From NCBI GenBank assembly GCA_951230915.1, contig OX579641.1, positions 18,330,254 through 18,394,253 on the forward strand: DNA of 64,000 bases. The letters are read 5' to 3'. Position numbers and translations under genes: made by a program. Shown in pieces: positions 38,138 through 50,457 of this stretch; within the stretch, counting starts at the first letter, position 1; every line of letters starts with the position of its first letter. The notes beneath the pieces are model-generated. The model was not told the DNA's origin. It made no database searches and saw only the letters and a list, made by a program, of their open reading frames with translations. The DNA is from Antitrichia curtipendula. Lineage: Eukaryota > Streptophyta > Bryopsida > Hypnales > Leucodontaceae.

Positions 38138-41121
38138 GAGAGGGAGTGACGGCTAGAACTTCTATGTGCTTAGGACTTTTCTATGCTTTCTACATCTTAG
38201 GACTTCTCTTTGATTTCTATTGCGGGTGATGTACTTATAATAGTGCACAAGCAGGTCAGGTGACATTCTTTGGTTTCATTGATTTTTCTTGCATGAATCA
38301 CTTGGAAGTGAGATCTCCTTCTACCGATGAGAAATACTACAATGGAAGACGGAGGGGAATTGTGGAAAGCTCTTTTGATATCACTGTGAATTGATTGGAA
38401 CCGGGAGTCTTCAAATACGAACGGAAGATGTGTCTGACAGTGTGTACGAGTGTCGGTAGCTTTGGAATTGTACATGTTTAATTGTATTTGTACTCTTCAT
38501 CACATGTTCTCAGATTTGTATGTGATTCTGAAATTAGATTAGTCTAAACAGAAATCATGAAACCAGTTTTGAAAAAGTTCTCTGTCGTTCTGGTCATAGG
38601 AGTGTAAGACATTAGAGATGGTTTTACAAAATTTCTCGACAGTGTAGGTGGAAAAGAAAGCGAAAGAATGATGGAAGTGATGTTTATCACTTTCCCAATA
38701 CATTTGGAGAACGAGTACATTGTCGTTAACAAGTTTTCAGTGGGTATCCATTCCAAGTATCTCACCAAATCAAGAATTTGGATGTCTTGTAAGTCGTGGT
38801 CGGTTGATTAGAATGTGAGTGCTACAGTAGTAGAACATTATTTTAATATTTTTGGTTGTTTATTTCAAATCTGTTGAAGAAGTGTCTAGAAACGCGTGTG
38901 TGGCTTTTATTTTGAAGTTCATAGCTTCAAGTGGACGAGCATGACGGTGCAGCGGATGAGATTTTTTTTTTAAAACTGTGCAGTTCAGCATGGTCTGTCT
39001 TGGCATGATTTGCTTGTGTAGATCGGATGTATCGTTTTCGTTATTTAATATTGAATGAGCTTAAATCAATTAGAGGGAGCTTTCTTTCAGATCACCTTGT
39101 GCAATTTGTTTTCAACAAGGCGTTGTGGCCGAGCTTTGTTGTGATGTGTGCATTTTATTCGATATACCTTCATGTGAAATGGAAATTCTCCAATTATTTA
39201 ATGTATATTATAATTTTTTATTCTAGATAATGGAGAGCCCGCCGTAATGAGTGCAATGTGGGCCACATAATCTGTCCTGGACTTCCCGTCTTTGTCTCCA
39301 ACTATTGCCTTTTTACATTAATAAAGAAAAACGGCCTTTCATGAATAAAGATGTGGTCCAACCCGTGCACGATGTGTATGATTCAGCATGCGTATGAGTC
39401 ACAGATGTCCATGCAGAAGTTCTATTTTGTCTGAGAATGACAAGCCTTATTTTGGATTGCCTGGTCACTCCCTTTGTTTGTCAGTAATTGTTTCGTCATT
39501 TTTGTGTCCACCGAGCAGTCTTGGACTGTAATGGTAGAGAGAGTACCGGATTCCAAGTTTAAAAAGTGTCAATAATAGCGCCATTGGAGTCAACAATTAC
39601 CTGCTGAATTACGGTAGAACTATGAACCCTAGTACTCACAGGTTGAACGTCGTCTTCCTTCACTTTTCCAAGTACCCGATGATGAAACTTCTCCGAATGG
39701 ATTCGTAGAGTGTTTGCTTCACTGTTTGTTGTTGTAGTATGGAACCGTAAAGCAGGATCTGTTTTAATCTTGAAAAATTTAATTCAACATCAAACCGTAG
39801 ACCGCTTTGAGAAACGCTCTGACATACGCTCTGAGATTTTCAATTGACAAAATGGAAAATGGAACAGGCATTGTGTGGAGCTCAAAAGAATTGCTGATAT
39901 TGGTGCGTCAATATGAATTGTTAGGAAGCCGTTTTCTGAATGCATAACTGAACTGAGAGGGCAAAGCAATGACATTGGAATCAAGAAGTACCACCAGGAT
40001 GCTAGCGGAACTCGGGACCGCAATACTCGGACGTAGAAAGTAAGTTTCCTCAACCTGTCCTTCATGAATGTTGTAGTAGTGGTTTCTGAATGGAAGGGTT
40101 CGAGCCGTTGTTTTGTGTTGAACTGTGCATCTCGAAGTAAGGTTGTGTTTAAGAGTAGAAATGAATTTTCTCGAGCGTACCACCGGCGGCGATGTTTAAG
40201 TTCGCTTTTTGATTTAAAAGAAACAGAGAGAAAAATGACAACGGCAATGCATGGAGTCCAAGAATTCAACATGTTTACGTTGATGATATTGGTGTGTGAG
40301 GACGACTCGGGTGGCCTGCGTTTTCTGAATGCATCCTTGGAAAACGACTTCGAAGGTATGTTTTTATATTTGGAAAACACAGAGGTGCAGTGCATGCTGT
40401 GTAGTTGGAATGCGTAGGCGATGGAGATCAATTTTGTTTAGGTCAACAGAGTTCACTAAACGTGAGGAATTTTGTGCATGGACGCATAGGCGTTCCAGAT
40501 TCATTCACAGATTGTGAGCATTTAAACGTGTTCCCGAATATTTTTTCACCCACAACTAATATTTCAGGACATTGATCCTTTGTTTTTAAATGTTTTCCCC
40601 ATGAAGAGCATATCGGAAACAGCATAGACACATTGTGGAGAGCGTTGTCTTCTAGAAGCGCTTGTTGAACGAAGAAGCAAATAACGGGAGCTCTGACGAC
40701 CCTGTCTGACCCACAATGATAATGTCAGTGGTTGTAATTGAAATTTGCGATGTCCATTTCTGTGAACATGATTGAATGATTTAACGTCGTCCAAAGTTTG
40801 ATATGAAAGAGAGCGAAGTGCACAAAACATATTGAGTAGCTATTGTAAGGTACAACCGTACAAGTGAATAGTTGCAGCAAAGAGAAAGAGTATATTCGCG
40901 CGATTGCTGTAATTGTGGAATAAATTTGACTTTTTTAAGAATTTGTTCATGTGCACATTAAATATGTTTTGAACCAAAGTTCTTCTGACTTTGCAGAGTG
41001 AAGGGAAGTGCGTGAATAAGGTACATTTGAGAGTACGGGAGGTCCTGAAGACCCTACAGAGTTGGCTTTGTTTCTGTGAAGACCATGCTCAAAAAACCCA
41101 TGTCTAGGTACATGCTAAGTT
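38138..41121 (+). other. Region downstream of TNP2 with a duplicated exon-like segment
   Basis: Plus strand G/T-rich. Two segments 383 bp apart look like diverged tandem copies: an ATG frame at 39852 (31 codons, KELLILVRQYE..SRFLNA) and one at 40235 (TLMILVCED..LRFLNASLEND) that ends at a GAAG|GTATGT donor. They share AAAATG, GATATTGGTG and TTTTCTGAATGCAT. The first resembles the start of a Myb/SANT-like helix, but this is weak. A 213-codon minus-strand frame (39790-40431) overlaps both and is probably a shadow. Confidence 0.35.
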
Positions 41122-41484
41122 ATGTCTTCGACGGACGCCATTTTGGAGAGGGGGGAGTTTTCAGACATGGAGTCCGTTGCAGAAGCTGTTGACCCAGATG
41201 AGCACAATGTTTTCACTGAATTTGACGAAGAGCACGCCACGTACCTGCAGTATCTTGTTATGTGTTACACAGAACACATGTTTTACTATGACCGGGGACT
41301 AGTAGTTGGCATGGATTTTCTTCCAACCATAGTAGATGACGTGTATAACGAGAACATGTATTGCATGTCGTGGTTTTACAACGAATGCTATTCCAATGAT
41401 CAATGGGAGGAAGACTATGAAAATTGGTTGTATGAAGAAGTGCTGTGGGTGATGGAGGAAGAGGCATTCAGTGGATCCATGTAG
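41122..41484 (+). CDS. Acidic aromatic protein of an unrecognised small family (120 aa)
   Basis: One uninterrupted frame from ATG 41122 to TAG. The N-terminal 40 residues are acidic and low-complexity. Residues 41-60 form an aromatic helix (YLQYLVMCYTEHMFYYDRG). Residues 67-117 match the frame at 30448 without gaps around LPTIVDDVYNENMYCMSWFY and LYEEV. The C-terminal half is unusually rich in Tyr, Trp, Glu and Asp; predicted charge is strongly negative, with no signal peptide or zinc motif. It lies 3 kb downstream of the TNP2 stop on the same strand, with its relative upstream of TNP2. It could be a CACTA accessory protein or an independent gene. I do not know its function. Confidence 0.5.
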   Translation: MSSTDAILERGEFSDMESVAEAVDPDEHNVFTEFDEEHATYLQYLVMCYTEHMFYYDRGLVVGMDFLPTIVDDVYNENMYCMSWFYNECYSNDQWEEDYENWLYEEVLWVMEEEAFSGSM

Positions 41485-44400
41485 AAATAACTGTGTAGCA
41501 AGGGTAGAAGATGTGTACAAATTCTGAAGGTAAGTTTCGCAGGTATACTGTCGAGAGCTTATGCAATTTTTTATTAATTTTTATTTTTTTCCATATATCT
41601 TCTATGGATTGCTTTGTTTGTAGCCTGTATGTACCGCGCAGCTTAGTTAGCACGGAAGCGTTTCCCTATTTTTGGTTAGGTTTTTGCTTATTGAAAAATG
41701 AGTGCACATTTATTGCAAAGACGAACCATTTTTACATTGGTCTATTTTGCTGCATGCAGTGTTTTTAATACTATCCCGAAGTAGGCTTTCACAGAGTTTA
41801 AATGCGGACATTCCATTACAACTGGAAGTGGTAAGTATAATTCAGTTCTGCATTATTGTGGTAATGTAAGTTATTGACAATAACTTTTTGGTCTTATTTG
41901 ATTAGTGATGCTCTGAACGGACGACGTAATTTTTGGAAAAAGCAATTGATCATATGGAGGCGTCACGTAGTAATGAACTGTGTGTCCAATACTTAGCAGT
42001 ATTGGTAATCCACAAGTTGGATGGCTGAGCTTCTGTGGAAGTTAAAGTTCAGGTGGATGGCGTTCATAGTCGAAGTAGTTTCATCAGACTGGAACCGATA
42101 ATTGGGAGCAGAGTTGCATGTATACTTTGGCCAGTTATGCCAGGACTAGTGTTTCCTTCACGCAGGCGATGTGTGTCCGAGTCACGGCAGAGGAGGTATG
42201 TTTTTTGTAGGGGTGTTGTTCTGTGGTCAGAGACGAAGCACGTGAGGGTAGGAAGTTTGTTTTGATATTTCTCATATGTATATAAAAATGTGAAGTATGT
42301 CATCAGTATAGGAATTGGACCCCCTTTTTTTTTAACATGCATAAGTGAAACTCGGGAATTTCAATAATTTAATTATAATAAATGAGGGGACATTATGGAT
42401 GAGTTGTAGGGGACGACGAAGATGTGTCAATCAGTAGTGAAGGGATCGAACTGTGAGAATGGTAACCGAGGAGTACAGGTAAGTAATTAAAGTTTGCGTT
42501 GAACATAATTTTAAATCATAGACAGCATGACATGAATAAAATTTGAGACATAATAGGAGAGGTTCAATGGGGCTGTCAGTGCTTTGGATAGCATGTTTGA
42601 AACCAAACCGAACGGCAACTTACTGATCCACAGTGAATTATTTCGTCAGTGCAGTCAGTGTTGTGTGTGCTTGTTCAAGTATGTGAGTTTCCATTCAACG
42701 AAGGCATAATTTGTTCGTGACGAAACTGAATTGTACGAACGGTCTGTCGGTATTGCAGTGTTGTCCTGAACAACGTATTCGAAATCATTAAATTCCAGAC
42801 ACTTCTGCTTCAGGTATTGCTGGACTTTCTCCCATGATATTTTTTTTCCAACCTTTATTGAATTGTGGATCTCCATGAACGTTGAAGAGTATGCAATAGA
42901 AGTTCCATATTGTCTTTGTTGCTGTGGTCTTTTGTAGAGTGAAGAATCGAAGATTGGGAGAGTACTGAGTCCGCGGACAGTGATTGAAGGGCAGCTGCGT
43001 GTATGTGGTGCAAAGGATTACGACTAGTTCGGTGCCTGGAGGTGTGATCACGATTGAAATGCAATACCGTGATCTATTAGAGAAGTGAGTGAGGTGGGAC
43101 CATGTTTGTTTTTGCAAATAGAAGTTGGGAAATAAGCACAGTCGTGAATCAAAATAAAGAAACATGTGAATTTCGATTTACTGTAGATGTAGAAGTGGAC
43201 CATGCGCTTAAGCAGTTTTAAAAAAAAAATTAAGTTGGCAGTTCATGTTCATGCACATGGTATGACTGCACGATGGACACTGGCGGTTTTCATTTGGCAG
43301 TTGAGAAAAGTGTGTCATTGCTGAGGAGGTTGGATGTGGTGCAGTCACGGCATGCAGGTCGTTGAGGAGTGCACCTCTGTGGTGTTCACAGAAAATGTGA
43401 ATGGAGAGGAGGGTGTGGTAAAAATAGTGTTTGTAGATGATTCAGACGTTTTCAGGCTATGCATATGCCTTGTACAGTGGGAAATGAATAAAGATTTATG
43501 TTAATTAAGTAGATGGATTTAAGTGCAGTCATTAGAAGTTGAACAGTTGAATGTGTACTGTGGTGTCCGTATTGCAATACGAAGTGTGTATGATAAAATT
43601 TTGGAGATAATTGAGTGTACGCAGGTGAGTTGCGGAGTTGTCTTAATTTGAGAATGATGCTATTGGAATTGAAGCAATGTGGCTGCAGCGTCGTTAGTAG
43701 TGTAATGCACGAGTAGTGCTTATATGGAAGCTACAAAATGTGACAGTGAGTAGGTTGTTGCAGTGCTTTCAGAATGTGGACCAAAATATCCACAGTTCAA
43801 TGAATTGGAAGGGCCAGCATGATGGAAAATGTAGGTGGAAGTGTCATTCGGAAAGAGTGTTCATGTCCTTGCAGGGCCTCCTGTGTAGGATTTTTTTGCT
43901 CAAGTAAGGGGTGCACCTTTACCATGGATGCGTATGTGCGAGAAAGAGTACAGGGCTATAGTACCGCTCCTGCAGCATAAAGTGTTATCATAAATGCATT
44001 GGAAAGTGTGCATGAGTGAAAAGAGTGCACTGGAGAGCGAGAGCGAGGAAAATCTGTCTTGAAGTTTGAATGATTGGGATGTAGCTGAACATGAATGTGA
44101 CATAGAATGGCACATTCAGGATGAATACTGAAACTAAGTTTTGCTGACACCTACCTCAGCGCGTACTGTGTGTTTTATTTTCGATTGTCAAATGTAGGCC
44201 CATGCGCGCGCATGCGTAACACCAAATGTATGTGCGTGCGTGCGCAAGCGTACCAAGATGTGCATGTGTGCGCGCGTTAGCATGTATCTGAAACCATAGA
44301 AATAGTGATTCTGGAAATGGCTTTTACATGAAAATTTGTACAGAAGTTTATATTCCATGGAATGAGGTGTCAATGGAACGACAAGGTTGTGATGTAGTAG

Positions 44401-44850
44401 AAATTGGACTTTGCAATTGCTGGAATGACAAGTAATTAGAAACAGGAACAAAGATTATTCATTCAAGTTCAATGTTTGCATGTAGTAATATGTATTTGCA
44501 GGAGTGGATATATGTCATTGTATTGAATAAATAAGAAAATAATAACAATGAGGAGAAATTCAATGCGCTGATCTGTTCACATATTCACTATATTACACTG
44601 CAAGCTTATTGAAATATGTTTAGGTATGCGTGTGTGGAAAAGGTTGAACTGATGGAATATATACATGTTTCTAAGTCGTAGTGCATATTTTTTTTTTGAG
44701 TGAGAAATTTAACCATAGAAAATCCATTGCGAAAAAAATGTCCGACAGTCACTCAATTTGTTAAAAAACGTTTGCGATTTGCAGAAGAAAAATGTGCATT
44801 CAAACATGACCAAAAGAACCACACTCAAAAAACGAGTGGGGTTTTTTCTT
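41485..44850. other. G/T-rich (plus) sequence without a recognised gene
   Basis: Moderate GC, plus strand rich in G and T. Many short open frames on both strands (for example 42788-43165 minus) have no motifs. GTAAGT-like donors occur at several points, so unrecognised exons or a long non-coding transcript remain possible. The purine-pyrimidine tract at 44201-44275 is listed separately. Confidence 0.35.
44201..44275. repeat. Alternating purine-pyrimidine GCGC/TGTG tract
   Basis: Several runs such as GCGCGCATGCG, GTGCGTGCGTGCGC and TGCATGTGTGCGCGCG lie within about 75 bp. This is the classic composition of Z-DNA-prone DNA and stands out against an AT-rich window. Confidence 0.6.
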
Positions 44851-46250
44851 ACCATGTTCTCTTATAGTGGTACCACTGTGGAAGGACGAAGTGGACGACG
44901 TCACGTGTGCTGCCGATGTTGAAGACTGAATTGTACTGCCGGGGACTGCACAAATTAATTACAAGCACACACTACAGTATGTGAACTTGAGTGCAGACAT
45001 CCATTTCACTGAGACAAAGGGACGGTCGACAATCGTGGAAGCAGACGTCGACAGTATGACATAGCCGACTTCAGTGAAGCATGAGGGACAGAGTGGTACT
45101 GTAGCACAAGGATCGGTTCCAATTCGCTCACTTACCCGAAGTTCAAATTCTGTGAATGTGGATTTCAATGACGCATGAAGGAGTGAGGAGAATTGTACGA
45201 CGTGAATGTTCATGGACAAATACTGAGTACTCAGTCATGAGAATTGCTTACAATGTCCTAGTAATTCTCGGTATAGCTTAAATGATTCAAGTCAAGTGTT
45301 TCAGACAGGGTTGTTTTTGAACATGCGGGAATCTTACCGAGATTGATCCCGGCTCTATCAGCACCGACTGATGCAGTCGGCCGTCCTTCCGATCGGGTAT
45401 CCATGACTTCGGCAGTGCAGACGTTACTGCGCACAGGAAAACGGACAGTCCAATTTTTCAGCAATAAGAACGCAGGAGTATGACTCCGTCGACACCGAAT
45501 ACAGATGGACTAGTATAGTGTCCAGACACATACAAGATAGTCTGTACAGATGAGTTCACAGAACTAACACAGTGAGAGCACGACGTTGGAACTCTGGAAT
45601 TTGAACCGTGCTTTATGACATACAACAATCAACAGACAGAAGTGATGGCAACTGGCATGGTCACTTAACTACGTACAGAGTCTGTCATTAGCAGTCACGC
45701 ACATGAAAATTCAGATATAAATCATGACAAGTCGCCCTACGATAGAACGACGTACCAAATCTCTGATTCGTAGAGTGGACACTGACAAAGCAAATATAGG
45801 AAAATGAAGCTGATACAAGAATGTCTTTAGTGCATTCGTCCTTCAATTTTGAACTGTGGCATCCTCTCCATTGCAACATCGCAATTTGTAGTTGTGAGAA
45901 CGATGAACGCAATCGCCGTTTTCCAATTCCGTCGTCACTTCGAAGCCTGTCCGTGCAATGCAATGCATGGCAAGCATGCTACATATTCATTTCGGGGAGT
46001 AAACTAGCAGTATGTCGCCGAAATAACTTAACGGCGATTTGAAAGCGGGTTAAAATAAAACCGGTCCTTGTGTCCTCAAATCTACGTTTCAGCCTCGAAC
46101 GCAACATCTGAAGGACTGCCTTTAAATACGAAGTGTTAAAAAACTCTCTGCCGCCAGCGTCCTTGGCACCCAATGCTAACGTCTTCCACGTCCAGGAACA
46201 CGTAGGATCGGCAGAAAGGACCACAGCGTAGTGTGGACGCCAAGGCACTG
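44851..46250 (-). other. A/C-rich (plus) island, possible minus-strand gene
   Basis: Composition reverses at about 44.85 kb. Minus-strand open frames line up in order: 46248-45979 (89 codons, ATG start, Arg/Leu-rich), 45963-45688, 45464-45258 and 45219-44959. None has a known motif, and I could not join them with convincing splice sites. CCGACTGATGCAGTCGG near 45362 is a short palindrome. Confidence 0.3.
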
Positions 46251-47103
46251 TTCATCGGTCCTTCTCTGCAAAACACCAACTGTAGCAGCAGGTGGGAAAG
46301 GCCCCTAATGTACAGTAATGTAAATACTTATCATGTCCATTTCATGAAAGCGCTTCACTGTTACAAATCTTCAAACCTAAATAAGCTGGAATACATGCTG
46401 CTATTTGATTAACCTTTTTTGGAATTCTCAGTAATTGTGCACCCAATAGAGGCAAGCACCCCTGCCTATGCCTCCACAATGACAATGACTGAAAAATGGC
46501 CCCACCATTGATCTGGATTCTGGATTGGAAAAAATGCCCCCCAAAATGCCTTTGGTCTCAATTTTTCAAAAAGAAAGTCGTTGTTGACCCCTCGTCCAAT
46601 GCTGTCAATCTTCAATTAAAAAACTTGGTCGTCATTGATTGTGCCAAACTGAGAGACAATCTCAAACCATTCAACAGATTTGGGTTTAGGGTTCACCATG
46701 GCTACAATTCCATAGCCTTGTCCATGACTCCTTTACATTAGCTATTAATTGAACTCTACAACTATCCTTCTCTTCCCACTCTATGTAGATTTGCCTTGTA
46801 GATTTTCATCAAGCTTTTTCATCTTTTGAACGTACATTGTCCGAACATCTCCACGTGCTTGTTTTTTTTACATTCTAGGCGAGTGCCAAATTGCACCATG
46901 AAAAAATAATTTGGCTAAAAATGATGACAAACTGTGAAGTTTTTTTTGCTAGAGTGACACTATAACATTTTATATTGTCACTTTGGTACTTCATCAAAAA
47001 TGACAAAAAAAAACCCAACCATTCACACTCTCATCATTCTTGCAAACTCTCTTCTATTTTTATACAGTTGCTCAGTAAAATTCACACTCACTCCCATGCA
47101 TGG
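46251..47103. other. Intergenic sequence before the large repeat
   Basis: No gene supported. The 81-codon frame at 46496 has no motif. A near-perfect hairpin (GTGACACTATAA..TTATATTGTCAC) lies at about 46953-46983. Confidence 0.4.
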
Positions 47104-48372
47104 TGTGAGCTCCCAATTTGTCACTTGAGACTCGTAGAATTATTTTTTTGAAAATTTGCAATTTAAAGTTAAAAAAAATATACAAAAAGCCATAAAAAGA
47201 GTGTAGAATCAAAATAGGGTTGTAACATACCCATTATAGTATTTGGTCTAGATTTGTGTTTAGACTTAGAATCCCACCAAACCGGGCCCAAAAATAGGTA
47301 GAAAGAACGAAACGGGTGGATTTGTAGAATTCAAGTCACATAGGCCCAAAAGGGCTAAATCCCACCATGAAGGTGGCAATTCATGGCTAAGTCGACCCAA
47401 GGGATCCACAACGAGGCCACTAGGTCGGGTCCTAGAGTTAGGTTTAGAAATACACCAAAACCCCGATTGTTAGCATGCAGGAGCCACTAACGCAAGACTG
47501 GGCCCGTGGAGGAATCCACAGTCCAAGGATGGTGTCCTAGGGTAAATCCCATGCCAGGAGTCCAATGACAAAATCGATTCGCCAAGATTTCTCTATCCGC
47601 AAAAGATTCCCGCACCGTCGCTAATTCAAGGAGATGGCCAATTCATCTCCACTGACCAATTGTGCCAAGTAAGGAAACGCACTTGCACATCTTTCATGTG
47701 ACCCCATGAGAGGTCCTGTGGAAAATCCCGTCATCTTCCGACTTGCAGAAGAACCTTTTGCGGGTGGTCAACCCTAGTAACCTCCAACGGGAATTTCATG
47801 GAAATTATCCAGGTTGCCAGAAAATCTCACTAAAAACTAGACTAGCTTGTTTTATGTTAATAATGCACTCCGTGAAGTTTTGCGACATTCCGATAGCAGC
47901 AAGTACCCGAACCGGCGAGATTCCTCGAGAATTAATCACATGGCGGGGTCCCCGCCACGTTGACCGGCATTCCGGGACCATACGACGGCGGAACAAAGTC
48001 AACCAAGAGTCTTTTCCGACTCCCTCACACCTACCGGAGACCCTAAGCTATTTACATTTCTCAAAATAGAAGACCCCCAATATCTAGGATTTTACCACGG
48101 TTTAGTTTTTGAAACTAAATTAGCCTACGATGGTTTTTTGTCCTCGGTACGGGGGTAGAGGGTTCTTGGATTAAACACGGCAATCTGGAGCCAATGGCGC
48201 AATCCGTTTGACGATTGGAGTAACTCTCCAAAAGTTAGGAGGTTGGTCCAGCGTAGATAGGTAAAAGTAGTTTTTTAGGGATTAGGATGAAAATCTTTGA
48301 AGATGAGGATGAAAATCCAAGTTGATAAGGTTACTTTAGAACTCTTGAGGGGAAGGTGGGGCCTTGGAAACC

Positions 48373-48380
48373 TATTTAAG
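48373..48380 (+). promoter_or_regulatory. TATA-like box of repeat copy 1
   Basis: TATTTAAG followed at about 25-30 bp by a TTTCTCTC pyrimidine stretch, a typical plant initiation context. It is conserved in copy 2 at 61092. Divergence between the copies rises immediately after it. Confidence 0.4.
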
Positions 48381-48779
48381 GTCCCCATTTTTCTCTCAAT
48401 AACACCCCCTTCATTTTGTTGTTGGGTCCGTGGGTCGAAGTTATTTTGGATATTTTGGCATTTGAAGCCAAAAACCTCTACGGTGTTTTTTGAGCTCTTT
48501 TTGAGCTCCATTGTTGTTAAAATTCAAGCTTTCAAGCTCCTTGGGAGTCCTTCCATCTTTTGTGTGTGTCATTTGGTTATTCCGTCTTTCCATACTAACA
48601 TCCTTTGTGAGGTATCGTTGGATTTTGTGGTACTAATCCTAAAGATACCCCCCATTGTACCTTGGCGATGCCGCTTTGGAGGGCCTTTAGAGTGTGAGTC
48701 ATTTGCTTTCCTCATTATACTAACTCGGGTGTCTCTTAAGTCGAGTTCTTGCCTTCTACTAACATTTACCTTGTTGAGT

Positions 48780-49125
48780 GGAGCCCCCTACGGGACGGCA
48801 AAGCTTTGACTCTGTTGCATGTTTTCTCTTTAGTGTTTTTCATTCTACCCTCTTCTAAAAGCTCCCGTGTTGTGTGGACCCCTCTCCGGGACGGTGAAGC
48901 TTTGAACCCCTTATTTGTGTGTCTTCTTTAAGTGTATCTTTTCCCTCTTCTAAAGTTTCCTTCGTTGTAAGGAACCCCTCTGAGACGGCGAAGCTTTGAA
49001 CCCCCCAATATCTCAAAGTCCTAAGTGGTGTGTCAAAAATCTAGAAAACGGCGGAGCTTTGAACCTTAGGAGTGTAGGAGTCCTAAATTTGGTGTCAAAC
49101 CCAAAAATACAGCAAAGCTTCAAAA
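48780..49125 (+). repeat. Degenerate ~70-100-bp tandem repeats with GACGGCGAAGCTTTGA core
   Basis: The core recurs near 48794, 48886, 48982, 49052 and 49111, each with increasing decay (last ATACAGCAAAGCTTCA). Most are preceded by GGACCCCTCCGG-like and followed by ACCCC. The same array occurs in copy 2 at 61560-61850. Confidence 0.6.
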
Positions 49126-49392
49126 ACCCCTTGGTCCCCACTCCAAAGTTTAGTTTCCAAAAGAAGCTTGGAAATTTTTAAAGTTTAGCCTCCAAAAGTA
49201 GGACTTAGTTAGGCAAGTTCCCCTGTCTAGTGGTAATAGAGACGAACCATTTCCCAGTCTAGGTGGAGTCTTGTCATCCCCAACTTTAAGTCCAAAAAGT
49301 TAGTATAGTCATGTTAAACGTTCCAATACTCCCCGTGTATTTTAACAAGTCCACCTCAAGTGTGAGTTCTGTCAAACGAAACAAAAGTTGAA

Positions 49393-49525
49393 GCCAGCCC
49401 AAGACCCGAGCCAGCCCAAAACAAAAAAAACCCAAGAAGGGTCCCGGCCAGCCTGAGCCCAGAGCCAGCGAACCGAGAGTCAGCAGCCCGAGAGCCAGCA
49501 ACCGAGAGCCAGTGAACCAGATCCC
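49393..49525 (+). repeat. Short tandem repeat AGCCAGCRAACCGAG in the variable centre of copy 1
   Basis: Four to six imperfect 14-15-bp units in a GC-rich tract, clearest between 49461 and 49520. They are absent from the corresponding part of copy 2. The minus-strand open frames here are products of the repeat. Confidence 0.5.
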
Positions 49526-50289
49526 GGGGGATCAAGGCCCGGGGTGGCCAGCTGACGGAGGGAGACGGGGGATGACGGGGCCACGTGGCGGCGGGGGAAG
49601 CGCTGATCAGAAGTAGGGTTGAGAGCACAGGGGCGGGGGTTGAGAGTCTAGGGAAAGAACACAGGGGCTTGGGTCCAGATTAGTCAAGAGGGGGGGGGTC
49701 AAGCTAAGTTTTTTGGGGGATTTTCTTTCTTTGGGTCTAGTTCCAAAATAGTCTGAACCTAGAAAATAACCATTATAAACGAAAACACGACAACAAAACT
49801 CAAAAAAAAGAAATATAAGAGGGAGGGGGGAGAAATAGAAATAGAGATTGCCACTCCACGCGCCACCTACACAAACACATCCAATCCAACCTACATCACC
49901 ACCAAACAAGTCTACAAACAATGGGGAAGAATTAGGTAGAAGGAGAAGTTATAGGAGGGGAAGGAGAGTGACGATAAATAGTGACCTAGATTAGCTAAGT
50001 AGGTGTTAGGAAGGAAATCCCGAGAATCCATCGTGACCATTAGGAGGAGGATTAGGATGACACGAAGACAAGGTTGTGTAAGAGGTTAGGAGGGACATTA
50101 AAACTTCTTGGGGTTTGAATCTATAGTTGTGAGACACCCCATCAAAGCTTAGATAGAATAGTGTTAGTGTAGAAAGAGAGGAAGGGAAAGAAAAGGAGGA
50201 GGGAAAGAAAGAGGTTAGATTGCACGGGTCCTAATTTTCGAAACATAAGTGGTGAAATTGGGAAAAGGTCCCACCACCCAAGGGCCACC

Positions 50290-50352
50290 ATGGAGTATGG
50301 GAATGTACGCACGAATGCGGACGAGCGTATTTCTGACACCGGAAGTGATGAG
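50290..50352 (+). CDS. 21-codon first exon in repeat copy 1
   Basis: ATG in a strong context (GCCACCATGGAG), 21 codons, then GAG|GTGAGT, a consensus donor. The product is acidic (ends ADERISDTGSDE). Comparison with 63107-63169 in copy 2 shows four synonymous changes and no replacement change in the last 12 codons. Five replacement-causing base differences cluster in codons 6-9. This is best explained as the first coding exon of a gene carried by the repeat; the following intron contains the minisatellite. The downstream exon was not found. Confidence 0.5.
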
Positions 50353-50457
50353 GTGAGTTCTTGAATCCATACTCGGTGTTGTGTTTTTTCCTCTTTAGCA
50401 TTAATCTCCTTAATTAGCCCTTTCCACGTGAAAGGTACACCGTGACAAGAAAAGATA

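Noticed and set aside
39790..40431. 213-codon minus-strand open frame
   Set aside because: It overlaps the duplicated plus-strand exon-like segments, has no motif, and runs against the plus-strand composition of the island.
47743..48069. 108-codon frame present in both large repeats (also 60462-60788)
   Set aside because: The two versions differ at least as often by replacement as by synonymous changes, and the surrounding non-coding sequence is equally conserved, so there is no sign of protein selection.
48749..48931. Open frames across the GACGGCGAAGCTTTGA array as proteins
   Set aside because: They follow from the tandem repeat and are not preserved in phase in copy 2.
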